62,709 nucleotides of DNA, taken from contig NZ_SMLC01000023.1 of assembly GCF_004349245.1 (NCBI RefSeq), positions 1 to 62,709 on the forward strand, read 5' to 3'. A model generated the notes under the pieces. That model worked only from the letters and a program-made list of their open reading frames with translations. It was not told the DNA's origin and made no database searches. Source of the stretch: Actinomadura sp. 6K520. Lineage in GTDB: Bacteria; Actinomycetota; Actinomycetes; Streptosporangiales; Streptosporangiaceae. Of this stretch, positions 47,943 through 56,647 are shown one piece after another. A program made the translations under genes and the position numbers. Within the stretch, counting starts at the first letter, position 1. The number at the start of each line of letters is the position of its first letter.

Positions 47943-49210
47943 GCCGTGCTCCTGTCGGGACGGGCGAGGACCATCGCGCTCTGGAAGCCGCCGAATCCGC
48001 TGCCGACCGTCAGCACCGTGTCGGTCCGCCGGTCTCGCGCGGTGAGCGGGACGTAGTCGAGGTCGCATTCCGGGTCGGGCTCGTGCAGGTTGGCCGTCGG
48101 CGGCACCGCGTCGTTCTCCATGGCCAGGACCGAGGCCGCGATCTCGATCGAGCCGATCGCGCCGAGCGAATGGCCGACCATCGACTTGATCGAGCTGACG
48201 GGTGTGCGGCGGGCGTGCGCACCGAGGGCGCGCTTGAACGCGGCGGTCTCGTGCCGGTCGTTCTGCTTGGTCCCGGAACCGTGGGCGTTGATGTAGTCGA
48301 TGTCCTCCGGGTTCGTCCGCGCGTCGTCCAGTGCCGCCCGGATGGCCTCCGCCATCTCCCTGCCGTCGGGCCGCAGCCCGGTCATGTGGAAGGCGTTGCA
48401 CCGGGAGGCGTAGCCCGCGATCTCGGCGTACAGGCGGGCGCCGCGGCGGCGCGCCGCGGCCAGCTCCTCCAGGACGAACATCGCGGCGCCCTCGCCGAGC
48501 ACGAAGCCGTTGCGGGTGCGGTCGAAGGGCCGGGACGCGTGCGCGGGATCGTCGTTGCGCGGCGTCGTCGCCTTGATCGCGTCGAAGCACGCCACCGTGA
48601 TCGGCGAGATGGGCGCGTCCGTGGCCCCGGCGATCATGACGTCGGCCGAGCCGTCGCGGATCAGCCCGGCCGCGTAGGCGACCGAGTCCAGCCCCGAGGT
48701 GCAGCCGGTGGAGACCACGGTGGCCGGGCCCTCGGCGCCGGCCGACCAGGCGACCTCGGCCGCGAAGGAGCTCGGGACGAAGTAGTCGTACAGGTGGGGG
48801 ACGGCGTACTCGTGGTCGACGAGGTCGAGCCGGCCGCCGTCGCTGACCACCCGGTACTCCTGGTCGAGGCCCATGGTGGCGCCCACGGCGGTGCCGACGG
48901 CGACCCCGGCGCGGTGGGGTGCGACCGGACCGAGGTCCAGGCCGCTGTCCGCCATCGCCTCCCGCGCCGTGACGACGGCGAACTGCGCCGCCCGGTCCAT
49001 GCGCCGCGTCTCCTGCGGGCCCAGGCCGTGCAGCCAGGGGTCGAAGTCCGCCTCGGCCGCGACCCTGGAACGGAAACCGGACGGATCGAAGAAGGTGATC
49101 CCCCTGGTCGCCGTCCGGCCCGTGCTGAGCAGGTCCCAGAAGTTCTTCACTCCCGTTCCGCCCGGCGCCAGCACCCCCATTCCCGTGATCACTACCCGTC
49201 GGCCGGTCAT
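47939..49210 (-). CDS. Type II PKS ketosynthase-alpha
   Basis: 423 aa from ATG 49210 with GGGAG upstream. Active-site Cys at about residue 170 ([11 protein letters not shown]), and the His motifs in NAHGSGT and [10 protein letters not shown]. It carries out the repeated decarboxylative condensations with malonyl-ACP. It follows the 51-aa small gene by 28 nt and the StrR-like regulator, all on one strand, so one transcript is likely. No ACP gene follows KS-beta, unlike the usual KS-alpha/KS-beta/ACP order. Confidence 0.96.
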   Translation of the reverse strand: MTGRRVVITGMGVLAPGGTGVKNFWDLLSTGRTATRGITFFDPSGFRSRVAAEADFDPWLHGLGPQETRRMDRAAQFAVVTAREAMADSGLDLGPVAPHRAGVAVGTAVGATMGLDQEYRVVSDGGRLDLVDHEYAVPHLYDYFVPSSFAAEVAWSAGAEGPATVVSTGCTSGLDSVAYAAGLIRDGSADVMIAGATDAPISPITVACFDAIKATTPRNDDPAHASRPFDRTRNGFVLGEGAAMFVLEELAAARRRGARLYAEIAGYASRCNAFHMTGLRPDGREMAEAIRAALDDARTNPEDIDYINAHGSGTKQNDRHETAAFKRALGAHARRTPVSSIKSMVGHSLGAIGSIEIAASVLAMENDAVPPTANLHEPDPECDLDYVPLTARDRRTDTVLTVGSGFGGFQSAMVLARPDRSTA

Positions 49211-49238
49211 ACGGACTCCCAGCAATAGGTTTTCATCG

Positions 49239-49394
49239 TCACAACCCCTCCGTCCTGCGCGGGTTCTCCTCCGGGCGGTCGCCGTAATACTCATCCCAGA
49301 CGAAGGGCCAGTACATCCAGCCCACCCAGATCAGTTCCTGGTCGAGACGATGCAGAATCGATCGCATGACGGATTTCAACCACGCCCGCTTCAC
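49239..49394 (-). CDS. Small Trp/Tyr-rich protein in front of KS-alpha
   Basis: 51 aa from GTG 49394, with GGAGAAGGGA at good spacing. An inner ATG at 49367 would give 42 aa. The middle is strikingly aromatic ([19 protein letters not shown]), followed by a charged tail. It is not an ACP: there is no DSL motif. It sits exactly where a cluster gene would, between the StrR-like regulator and KS-alpha on the same strand. I do not recognise the family; it could be a short membrane-associating or protein-binding peptide. A chance open frame is not excluded, but the ribosome binding site and gene order argue for a real one. Confidence 0.62.
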   Translation of the reverse strand: MKRAWLKSVMRSILHRLDQELIWVGWMYWPFVWDEYYGDRPEENPRRTEGL

Positions 49395-49426
49395 CCTGGC
49401 GTTCCCTTCTCCGCGCGGATCGCCCA

Positions 49427-50644
49427 CTACGCCGTCTCTTGCCGGTTTCTGAGCTGCTGGGCGAACAGGCTCCATTCCTGGCTGATGGCTTCCGCCATGG
49501 GGGCGATGACGGTCTGCCAGTGCGCCGGGACGGTATTGAGGAATTCCCGCCACCGCTGCGGATCGGCCGCGTGCAGCGACATCCACCGGAGGAACTCCTT
49601 GCCGCTGTCGGTGTAGCGGACGGCCGGGTCGTTGGCCATCTTGGCCACGATCTGGGGCCAGCTCGGCGGCAGGTCGGCATGGTTCCTGCGGCGCAGTGGC
49701 GTGCTGTTGTCGGGCGGCCTGTTGTCGGGCGGTGCCGCCGCGACGTCCTCGTCGGGGACCCTCCTGACCGCGCGGGGACCCGGCCGGGCGGCGAGCGGCC
49801 CGGCGGCTGACGCGGCGGGCGGCACGGCGGGCGGCACGGCGGGCGGCACGGCGGGCGGCTCGGTGGCGGGCACGGTGGGCGGCCGGTGCCCGTTGCGCTC
49901 CGGATTCACGCCCCGGCGCAGGCGGGCCCGGACGTCGTGGACCGTTCCGAGCGACACGTCGGTCTCCCGCGCGACCTGCCGAAGCGGGGCATCGGGATGG
50001 GCGGTGATGTACTCCGCGGCGCGGAGCCTGCCCTCCCCGGGGGTGACCGGCCGCCGCTTCCCGTCGCGGCCGAGGCGCTTGTCGCCGAGCCGACCGCCGG
50101 CCGCCGAGCGGCCGCGCAGCGACGCGATCGTCTTCGCGCTCAGCCCGGCGATGGTGGCGATGGCCCGGTCGGACCAGTCGGGGTGGGCGGCCAGGACGCT
50201 CTTGGCTCCGAAGACACGGTCGGCTTTCGACAGCGGCAGCCCGTGCGTGCTGTTGGCCTTCATGGCCAGGACGAGCGCCTCGGAATCCGTGCAGTCGACG
50301 AAGCGGGCCTTGACGCTGCTGTCGCCGCGCAGCTTGGCCGCCTCCAGCCGGTGCAGGCCGTCGATGACCCGCCAGCCGTCCTCCTGGACCAGGAGGGGCG
50401 GCAGCTCCGCGGCGCCGGACGCGTCGACCAGCAGGTGGACGTGCGCGGTGTCCGTCCCGCTCTGCCGAAGTCCCGGGCCCGGCGACAGCGCGCCCACCGA
50501 CACCTCGCACGCGGGCAGCTTCTCGAAGTTCTGCAGATTCAGGCTGTCCGCGTGCGCGGTGTCGGTGGCCGAGTCGTCGGCATCGGGCCCGGCGAAACCG
50601 GCACCGCCCGCCACCAGGAGAGCCTGTCCATTGCCACCAGCCAT
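49427..50644 (-). CDS. StrR-like (ParB-fold) pathway regulator
   Basis: 405 aa from ATG 50644 with GGGAGGAG upstream. Residues about 20-115 form a ParB-type N-terminal domain (LLVQEDGWRVIDGLHRLEAAKLRG, then ALVLAMKANSTHGLPLSKADR). A helix-turn-helix at about 130-165 follows (HPDWSDRAIATIAGLSAKTIASLRGR). This order is that of StrR/NovG-type activators, not of chromosome partition ParB. A second HTH-like stretch lies near 195-225. After that comes a Pro/Ala repeat (EPPAVPPAVPPAVPP) and a C-terminal domain rich in Trp. Inverted repeats that look like StrR-type operators lie upstream of its own gene and between 56524 and 56568, so it probably controls the type II cluster. Confidence 0.86.
   Translation of the reverse strand: MAGGNGQALLVAGGAGFAGPDADDSATDTAHADSLNLQNFEKLPACEVSVGALSPGPGLRQSGTDTAHVHLLVDASGAAELPPLLVQEDGWRVIDGLHRLEAAKLRGDSSVKARFVDCTDSEALVLAMKANSTHGLPLSKADRVFGAKSVLAAHPDWSDRAIATIAGLSAKTIASLRGRSAAGGRLGDKRLGRDGKRRPVTPGEGRLRAAEYITAHPDAPLRQVARETDVSLGTVHDVRARLRRGVNPERNGHRPPTVPATEPPAVPPAVPPAVPPAASAAGPLAARPGPRAVRRVPDEDVAAAPPDNRPPDNSTPLRRRNHADLPPSWPQIVAKMANDPAVRYTDSGKEFLRWMSLHAADPQRWREFLNTVPAHWQTVIAPMAEAISQEWSLFAQQLRNRQETA
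49813..49860. repeat. Four 12-bp tandem units inside the StrR-like gene
   Basis: Units of CGGCGGGCGGCA (last one ends in T). On the minus strand they encode the PPAV repeat between the DNA-binding part and the C-terminal domain. The unit length is a multiple of 3, so copy-number change would only alter linker length. Confidence 0.8.
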
Positions 50645-50761
50645 GCCCGGTGCTCCTCCCTGCCGCTGCCGTACCCGGACGACCCTCGCAAGGGCGCCTT
50701 TAAGCGCGGTCGACGGCGGATGGACGCTCCCTGGACCGGCGATGCAGCACCGCTGGTGCGC

Positions 50762-50790
50762 GTTCATCCGGGCGTTCTCCTCGGTTGAAC
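50762..50790. promoter_or_regulatory. Candidate StrR-type operator upstream of the regulator gene
   Basis: Inverted repeat GTTCATCCGG / TCGGTTGAAC, 29 nt overall, each arm one base off the arms of the site at 56524. It lies 118 nt upstream of the StrR-like gene start and 110 nt upstream of the gamma-glutamyl hydrolase gene on the other strand. Autoregulation and control of the divergent gene are both possible. Confidence 0.55.
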
Positions 50791-50899
50791 CATCGGGTGC
50801 CGGCGGTGAGCACTGTTCGCCTGCGTCACGACCGTGATTTCGTTCGGTGGCGATCCTCGACGAGGGTCACCCGAGACGCGCGGAAGGACGGGGCTGGTC

Positions 50900-51652
50900 A
50901 TGAACCGAACGCTGAATGGTGCGGTGGGCACCCGGTCCGCCGCCGGGCGGCAGGTGATCGGGATATGCGCCCGGACGGCTCCGGTCACGCTGCAGGGCAG
51001 CGAGATGACGGTCAGCCTGGCGTTCCAGCCGCATGTGGAGCGGCTCGCCGCCGCGGGCTGCACTCCCGTGCTGGTTCCGCTGCTGCCCGGCGTCGAGCAC
51101 CTCCTCGAACGCCTCGACGGCCTGCTGGTCCCGGGCGGCCCGGACGTGGACCCGTCGCTGTACGGAGGCAGGCCGCACCCGAGGACCCGCGGAGCCGACC
51201 CGGACGTGGACACCACCGAGCTGGCACTGGTCGACGGGGCGCTCGGCGCCGGCCTGCCCGTCCTCGCCATCTGCCGCGGCATGCAGCTGCTCAACGTCCT
51301 CCGCGGAGGCACGCTCCATCAGCATCTGCCCGAGGTCACCGGCAACGACGAGCACTGCCCGGAGACCGGGGCGTTCGCCCTCGGCCGGCACCGCCTTGAC
51401 CTGAAGCCCGGGAGCCGGATCGCCGAGATCCTCGGCGAGGACTCGGTCGAGACCGCCTGCCACCACCACCAGGCGATCGATCAGCTCGGCACGGGCCTCA
51501 CCCCCACCGCGTGGGCGGCGGACGGAGTGATCGAGGCGGTGGAAGTGATCGGCCGGCCGTTCGCGGTCGGGGTGCAATGGGAGGCCGGCCATACCGGGAA
51601 CGAGTGGCTCTACCGCGCCCTCGCCGATGCCGCCGCGCACGCTTCCGCGTAA
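50900..51652 (+). CDS. Class I glutamine amidotransferase-like gamma-glutamyl hydrolase (peptidase C26, PuuD-like)
   Basis: 250 aa from ATG 50900. Start VIGICARTA, the Gly-rich loop VPGGPDVDPSLYGG, nucleophile Cys 125 in ICRGMQLLNV, and the catalytic His in ACHHHQAID. The family removes gamma-glutamyl groups from amines, as PuuD does in putrescine breakdown. In some antibiotic pathways such groups serve as protection. In an aromatic polyketide cluster this hints at an amine or amide step, but no gamma-glutamyl ligase is seen in the window. The start choice follows the conserved fold; upstream codons to 50834 lack a better site. Confidence 0.88.
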   Translation: MNRTLNGAVGTRSAAGRQVIGICARTAPVTLQGSEMTVSLAFQPHVERLAAAGCTPVLVPLLPGVEHLLERLDGLLVPGGPDVDPSLYGGRPHPRTRGADPDVDTTELALVDGALGAGLPVLAICRGMQLLNVLRGGTLHQHLPEVTGNDEHCPETGAFALGRHRLDLKPGSRIAEILGEDSVETACHHHQAIDQLGTGLTPTAWAADGVIEAVEVIGRPFAVGVQWEAGHTGNEWLYRALADAAAHASA

Positions 51653-51763
51653 CCGCCGCCATTCTCTTGAACACCACCGGAAACTTGCGGCCGGGACGAT
51701 TCCGGAAGCAGGGTGCTGTGCCATGCGGTTCGCGCCATCGACGACCGAAGGGAAAGCGACCCG

Positions 51764-52411
51764 ATGAAACTCATCAACGCCGGCCTGGGCCGGACCGGTA
51801 CCACTTCGCTGAAGGTGGCCTTGGAACGGCTGGGTTACGGGCCGTGCTTCCACATGTTCGACGTCGTCGGCGACCAAGCACGCCTCGCGCAGTGGGAAAA
51901 GGTCGTCTGCGACGGGCAGAGCCCGGATTGGGATGCGCTTTTCGACGGCTACGCCTCGGCCGTGGACGGTCCCCCGGCCGTCTACTACCGGGAAATGGCC
52001 AAGGCGTTTCCCGACGCGAAGATGGTCCTGACGGTGCGGGATGCCGAGCGCTGGTACCAGAGCACCTACGACACGCTGTACCAGTTCGTTCTCATGAACG
52101 AGTCGAAGCGGCCGGACCCGCGCTCCATGCCGGCCCGGATCTACCGCGTGACGAGCACCATGGTCTGGGACGGCCTTTTCGGCGGACGCTTCTCCGACAA
52201 GGAGCACGCCATCGAGGTCTTCGACCGGCACAACCAGGAGGTCGTGGAGAGTATCGAGGCGGGCAGGCTTCTCGTCTACGACGTGAAGCAGGGCTGGGAA
52301 CCGCTGTGCGAGTTCCTGGGCGCCGACGTGCCCTCGGACCCCTTCCCGCACGCCAACGACACCGAGTCCATGCGCGAGCAGCTCGCGCGGGCGGCCGGCG
52401 GAGCCCGGTGA
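51764..52411 (+). CDS. Sulfotransferase-family protein
   Basis: 215 aa from ATG 51764. The N-terminal PAPS phosphate loop is NAGLGRTGTTSLKVALE. The 3'-phosphate region is FPDAKMVLTVRDAERWYQST, both as in the short bacterial sulfotransferase family. It contains WEPLCEFLG near the end, which is typical. Sulfation of a phenol or sugar in the product is a possible role. Some members of this family have no proven PAPS activity. It belongs to the plus-strand run of tailoring genes. Confidence 0.85.
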   Translation: MKLINAGLGRTGTTSLKVALERLGYGPCFHMFDVVGDQARLAQWEKVVCDGQSPDWDALFDGYASAVDGPPAVYYREMAKAFPDAKMVLTVRDAERWYQSTYDTLYQFVLMNESKRPDPRSMPARIYRVTSTMVWDGLFGGRFSDKEHAIEVFDRHNQEVVESIEAGRLLVYDVKQGWEPLCEFLGADVPSDPFPHANDTESMREQLARAAGGAR

Positions 52412-52462
52412 CGAGCCGGGGCCGAAAGCAGTACCCACGCACCGTCAGAAGGAGCCGGTGGA

Positions 52463-54259
52463 ATGGCGGATAAGGGGACGGACACGGGCACGGTCGAGGT
52501 CCCAGTCCTGATCGTCGGCGGCGGGGGATGCGGCCTGGCCGCGTCCGTCTTCTGCTCCGACCACGGCGTCGGCCACCTGCTGGTGGAACGGCACGCCGGC
52601 ACGTCGAGAATTCCGAAAGCGCACTACCACAACCAGCGCACGATGGAGATCCTCCGCCAGCACGGGCTCCACGCGGCGGTGGCCGAGCAGGCGGCGCCGG
52701 TGGAGGCGTTCGCCAAGGTGCGCTGGCTGACCTCGCTGGACGGCGACCGGCCGCTGGACGGCCGGATGATCCACGAGATGGACGGCTTCGGCGGCGGCGT
52801 GCTGCGCGAGCGCTACGCGGCGGCCGCACCCGTCCTGCCCACCAGGCTGCCGCAGAGCCGGCTGGAGCCGATCATGCGCCGCCACGCGGAACGGCACAAT
52901 CCCGGGCGCATCCTGTTCGGTCACGAGCTGGTCGAACTCGCGGACGCGGGCGACCGCGCCGTCGCCGTCGTCCGCGACACCCGGACCGGCACGGTCACCG
53001 AGATCTCGGCCCGGTACGTCATCGCGGCGGACGGCGGCCGCACGGTCGGTCCCGCACTCGGCATGCAGATGCGGGGCAGGCCCGCGCTGCGGCACATCAC
53101 GACCGTGTACTTCGCCGCGGACCTGTCGGCATGGTGGCGCGAAGGCGCGCACATGACCCACTTCCTCAACCCCTACCACCCGGGGCTGTTCAGCAACCTG
53201 TTCGAGATGGGGCCGACCTGGGGCCGACACTGCGAGGAATGGGTCATGCACTTCCATCTCCCCCCGGACGAGGCGTCCGCTTCGGACGAGGAAGTGATCG
53301 TCCCCAGGATCCGCGAGGTCCTCGGCCTGCCCGGCCTCGACCTGACCCTGCTGGGCGTGACGTCCTGGACCGTCCAGGGGCTGCTCGCGGAACGCTACCG
53401 CCGGGGACGCGTGCTGTTCGCCGGCGACGCCGCGCACCGCCAGCCGCCGACCGTCGGCCTCGGCCTGAACAGCGGGATCCAGGACGCGCACAACCTCGCC
53501 TGGAAGCTGGCCGCGGTGCTCACCGGCCGCGCACCCGACGGCCTGCTCGACACCTACGAGGCGGAGCGGCGGCCGGTCGGCGGGCACAACATCGACTGGG
53601 CGCTGTCCGCGGCGGCCCACAACCAGGCGATCCTCGGCGCCATCGGCCTCGGCGCGAACACCCCGCCGGAGCGCCGGGAGCAGATGTTCTCCGCGTACTT
53701 CGACCCGTCCCCGCTCGGTGCGGCCGGGCGGGCGCGGGCCGCGGAGATGTTCGCGACCGCCCGCGGCGGCTACCAGGCGCACGACCTGGAGATCGGCTTC
53801 GCCTACGAGGACGGCGCGGTCAGCCCTGACGGCAGCCCGCCCCCGTCCCGCGAGCCGTTGCGCGACGTGTACCGGCCCACGACCCGGCCCGGGCACCGGC
53901 TGCCGCACGCCTGGCTCGACCACGACGGGCGGCGCCTGTCGACCCACGACCTGGCCGGCGCCGGCCTCGGCTTCGCGCTGCTCACCGGCCCGGCGGGCAC
54001 GCCGTGGTGCGAGGCGGCCGCGCAGCTGGCGGAGAAGTTCTCGCTACCGATCCTGACGGCCCGCATCGGAGCCGGCGGCGAATTCGCCGACGTCGACGAG
54101 CAGTGGGAAGCCGTCCGGCAGGTAGCCGAGGAAGGCGCCGTTCTGGTGCGCCCCGACAATCACGTGGCCTGGCGCAGCATGAACGGCAGCGACGACCCCG
54201 CTGGTGTTCTGGCGGACGCGATATCCCGCGTTCTCCACCACGACGGCGCCCTTCTGTAG
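52463..54259 (+). CDS. FAD-dependent aromatic monooxygenase (TcmG/TetX-like class)
   Basis: 598 aa, the longer form with a C-terminal thioredoxin-like domain (about 470-598). FAD-binding motif VLIVGGGGCGLAAS, then the second motif GRVLFAGDAAHRQPPTVGLGLNSGIQDAHNLAWKLAAVL at about 310-350 (quoted here only in part: GDAAHRQPPTVGLGLN). The family hydroxylates phenolic rings or does Baeyer-Villiger-type chemistry on aromatic polyketides. It differs from the two shorter oxygenases of the cluster, so it should act on a different carbon or stage. GAAGGAGC precedes the ATG. Confidence 0.92.
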   Translation: MADKGTDTGTVEVPVLIVGGGGCGLAASVFCSDHGVGHLLVERHAGTSRIPKAHYHNQRTMEILRQHGLHAAVAEQAAPVEAFAKVRWLTSLDGDRPLDGRMIHEMDGFGGGVLRERYAAAAPVLPTRLPQSRLEPIMRRHAERHNPGRILFGHELVELADAGDRAVAVVRDTRTGTVTEISARYVIAADGGRTVGPALGMQMRGRPALRHITTVYFAADLSAWWREGAHMTHFLNPYHPGLFSNLFEMGPTWGRHCEEWVMHFHLPPDEASASDEEVIVPRIREVLGLPGLDLTLLGVTSWTVQGLLAERYRRGRVLFAGDAAHRQPPTVGLGLNSGIQDAHNLAWKLAAVLTGRAPDGLLDTYEAERRPVGGHNIDWALSAAAHNQAILGAIGLGANTPPERREQMFSAYFDPSPLGAAGRARAAEMFATARGGYQAHDLEIGFAYEDGAVSPDGSPPPSREPLRDVYRPTTRPGHRLPHAWLDHDGRRLSTHDLAGAGLGFALLTGPAGTPWCEAAAQLAEKFSLPILTARIGAGGEFADVDEQWEAVRQVAEEGAVLVRPDNHVAWRSMNGSDDPAGVLADAISRVLHHDGALL

Positions 54260-54385
54260 CGGCCCCTGGCCGATCCACGCCGGCCGAACTCCGCGGTGGG
54301 CGGGCGCGACGGATCCTCTAGCGGCCGTCCAGCGGCGCGCCGGAAATTGGACACGAATACAGCCATTCGCCACGAGGAGGGCGTC

Positions 54386-55162
54386 ATGCGCAAGGTCGTT
54401 TCGCGGGACGGCACGACGATCGCCTACGAGAAGGCGGGTGACGGCCCGCCGATCGTGCTGCTCAACGGGGCGTTCCGCGACCACACGATCTTCGAGTCGC
54501 TGGTGCCCGAGCTGGCGCCGCACTGCACCACCTATGTCTACGACCGCCGGGGACGCGGGCAGAGCGGGGACTCGCCCGACTACGCCGTCGAGCGGGAGAT
54601 CGAGGATCTCGTGGCGGTCATCGACGAGGCCGGCGGCCAGGCGGTGGTGTTCGCCGGCTCCTGCGGCGCGAACCTGGCGATCGAGGCGGCGCTGGCCGGC
54701 GCCCCGATCACCAAACTGGGGCTGCACGAGCCGTTCTACCGGGTCGGGGACAACCCGAAGCCCCCGGCCGACTTCGCGGACACCCTCCGCGCCCTGGTGG
54801 CGGACGGCAGGCGCGGCGAGGCCGCGGAGTACTTCCTCACCGAGATGATGTGGCTCGACCCCGAAATGATCGCGAACTGGCGGCAGACCCCCCTGTGGGC
54901 GACGAACGAGGCGAACGCCCACACGCTCCTCTACGACACGGCCATCTGCGGCGACTTCGAGGTCCCCGCGCGACGGCTGGCCTCCCTCCGGACGCCCGCG
55001 CTCGTCGTCAACAGCGAGAACACCGGCGACTGGCTGCGCGAGGCGGCGCGGGAGACCGCGGCCGCACTGCCCAACGGCTGGGGGATGCAGCTGCCCGGTT
55101 CGTGGCACCGCATCGAGATGGACATCCTCGGCCGGGTCCTGGCCGGCTTCGCGACGACGTGA
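54386..55162 (+). CDS. Alpha/beta hydrolase
   Basis: 258 aa from ATG 54386, with GAGGAGG 6 nt upstream. It begins VVSRDGTTIAYEKAGDGPPIVLLNG, with DRRGRGQSGDS in the family position. The nucleophile is in AGSCGAN (A-x-S-x-G, with Ala where most have Gly), and the late His is in GSWHRIE. Hydrolases of this type occur in many aromatic polyketide clusters and cut esters or help in ring opening; the substrate is unknown. The last codons (ACG ACG TGA) are part of a 16-bp direct repeat that also occurs in the terminator downstream. Confidence 0.87.
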   Translation: MRKVVSRDGTTIAYEKAGDGPPIVLLNGAFRDHTIFESLVPELAPHCTTYVYDRRGRGQSGDSPDYAVEREIEDLVAVIDEAGGQAVVFAGSCGANLAIEAALAGAPITKLGLHEPFYRVGDNPKPPADFADTLRALVADGRRGEAAEYFLTEMMWLDPEMIANWRQTPLWATNEANAHTLLYDTAICGDFEVPARRLASLRTPALVVNSENTGDWLREAARETAAALPNGWGMQLPGSWHRIEMDILGRVLAGFATT

Positions 55163-55177
55163 CCCGTTCGCGGCCTG

Positions 55178-55238
55178 AGCCGTCCGCGACGACGTGACCC
55201 GCGAGCGCCACGCGCTCGCGGGTCACGTCGTGACGGCT
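55178..55238. terminator. Long bidirectional hairpin between convergent genes
   Basis: Perfect 20-bp arms (55189-55208 and 55212-55231) around a CAC loop. They are extended by 7-bp arms AGCCGTC/GACGGCT after a one-sided bulge CGCG. The 16-mer GCGACGACGTGACCCG at 55186 also occurs at 55151, across the hydrolase stop codon, so the hairpin seems to have arisen by copying the gene end in direct and inverted form. It lies between the hydrolase (plus) and the cyclase (minus). Confidence 0.8.
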
Positions 55239-55245
55239 CCGGCCG

Positions 55246-55575
55246 TCAGCCGCCCGGCTCCCAGTGGTAGAACCGGGTCGCCATGGCGTCGGCGGGCGAG
55301 CGCCAGGTCAGCGGGTCGTAGGCCGCGATGTAGCCCTTCAGGTCGTCGCTGATCTTGATGAAGCGGGGGTCGGTCCGCGCCTGGAGGATCCGGTCGTCGC
55401 CGTGTTCGTCGTCGAAGTCCTGCAGATGGAAGTACAGGCCCTGGTAGGTGAACAGCTCGCGGCGCCGGGTGCCCATGCGGTCCGGCATGTCCGTCCGGTC
55501 GAACTCGCCGAACAGCCGCGCGACCTCCGGCTGCCACCGCGGTTCCATCCGCGCGACGATCAGGGTGCTCTGCAT
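55246..55575 (-). CDS. TcmI/JadI-family polyketide cyclase
   Basis: 109 aa from ATG 55575 with GTGGAG at good spacing; this is the usual family length. Typical motifs: STLIVARMEP, VARLFGEFDRTDMPDRMG, YFHLQDFDDEHG and TWRSPADAMATRFYHWEP. The family closes later rings of the poly-beta-keto chain. The form with this LFGEFD...MGTRRR pattern is close to the fourth-ring cyclases of angucycline clusters, as far as I recall. It is downstream of the ketoreductase on the same strand. Confidence 0.93.
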   Translation of the reverse strand: MQSTLIVARMEPRWQPEVARLFGEFDRTDMPDRMGTRRRELFTYQGLYFHLQDFDDEHGDDRILQARTDPRFIKISDDLKGYIAAYDPLTWRSPADAMATRFYHWEPGG

Positions 55576-55650
55576 TTTGCGCTCCACCGCCTTCACTGCG
55601 AGATCGCTTGTTCGCGAGTCCGCTTCGTTCGCGAGATCGAGGATGGGACG

Positions 55651-56436
55651 TCAGTAGTTTCCGAGTCCTCCGCAGACGTTGATCGCCTGTGCCGTCACGG
55701 GCGCGGCGGCGTCGCTGACCAGATACTCCACGAGGCCGGCGACCTCTTCGGGAGTGGAATAGCGGCCGAGTGGGATCTTCGCCTGGAAACGCTCCAGAAT
55801 CGCTTCCTCGGTGGTGTCGAAATGCGCGGCATAACCCTGCCGCACCCGCTCCGCCATCGGGGTCTCGACGTAGCCGGGGCAGACGGCGTTGACGGTGACG
55901 CCGGTCTTCGCGAGTTCGAGGCCCAGCGCCTTGGTGAAGCCGATGACGCCGTGCTTGGAGGCGGAGTAGGGGGCGCCGAGCACCACGCCCTGCTTGCCGC
56001 CGGTGGACGCGATGTTGATGATCCGTCCCCGGCCGCGTTCGAGCAGCCGCCCCGACCGGAGCGCCTCCCGGGTCATGAGGAAGACGCTGTTCAGGTTGGT
56101 GTCGATGACGTCGTACCAGAGCTCGTCGGCGATGTCCGCCGTGACACCGCCGCCGCTGCGGCCTGCGTTGTTCACCAGGACGTCGATGTGCCCGTACCGC
56201 TCCACGGCGGCGCCGACGAGGTGCGCGACGTCCTCCGGGCGCCGGACGTCCGCGGCCACGCCGTCGGCCTCGTACCCGTTCGAACGGAGCTTGCCCACCG
56301 TCTCCTGGACGGCCTCCGGCGTGCGCGAGCCGATGAAGACCTTGCAGCCGCGGCCCGCGAGCGCCTCCGCGATCGCCAGGCCGATCCCGCTGGTCCCACC
56401 GGTGATCAGCGCAACCTGCTGTCCATTGTCCGCCAT
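55651..56436 (-). CDS. ActIII-like polyketide ketoreductase (SDR)
   Basis: 261 aa. NADPH motif TGGTSGIGLA, NNAG, catalytic Ser in NIASTGGKQG, and YSASK with Tyr and Lys. The region PGYVETPMAERVR and the end LVSDAAAPVTAQAINVCGGLGNY match the C-9 ketoreductases of type II PKS. C-9 reduction normally goes with a didomain aromatase/cyclase, and one is present at 59345. It is divergent from the O-methyltransferase gene, with the StrR-type inverted repeat between them. Confidence 0.94.
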   Translation of the reverse strand: MADNGQQVALITGGTSGIGLAIAEALAGRGCKVFIGSRTPEAVQETVGKLRSNGYEADGVAADVRRPEDVAHLVGAAVERYGHIDVLVNNAGRSGGGVTADIADELWYDVIDTNLNSVFLMTREALRSGRLLERGRGRIINIASTGGKQGVVLGAPYSASKHGVIGFTKALGLELAKTGVTVNAVCPGYVETPMAERVRQGYAAHFDTTEEAILERFQAKIPLGRYSTPEEVAGLVEYLVSDAAAPVTAQAINVCGGLGNY

Positions 56437-56523
56437 TCCGCCTATCCCTTCGTAGGACTTTTGTCATGGCAGCCTGGCAGGGTGCTCGCTAATCTCGGTC
56501 GAGCGCGGATAGATTCCCGCTCG

Positions 56524-56568
56524 GTTCAACCGGACCCGTTTCTCCGGTTGAACATCACGCGGTTGAAC
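56524..56568. promoter_or_regulatory. Candidate StrR-type operator with a third half-site
   Basis: Perfect inverted repeat GTTCAACCGG (56524-56533) and CCGGTTGAAC (56544-56553) with a 10-nt spacer, followed by another GGTTGAAC (56561-56568). It resembles known StrR-type sites (GTTCGA...TCGAAC class). It sits between the divergent ketoreductase and methyltransferase genes, 88 nt from the former and 80 nt from the latter. Confidence 0.62.
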
Positions 56569-56647
56569 AGGGCCGGGCGGAAGTTGCGGGCAGAAAAAGC
56601 GCGAATCTATGGTCGGGCACCAGAGGCTACCAATCCAGGAGGCGAAC

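Noticed and set aside
49427..50644. Chromosome partition ParB or a plasmid/mobile element marker
   Set aside because: There is no ParA, no parS-like site and no plasmid gene nearby; the domain order is that of StrR-type cluster regulators.
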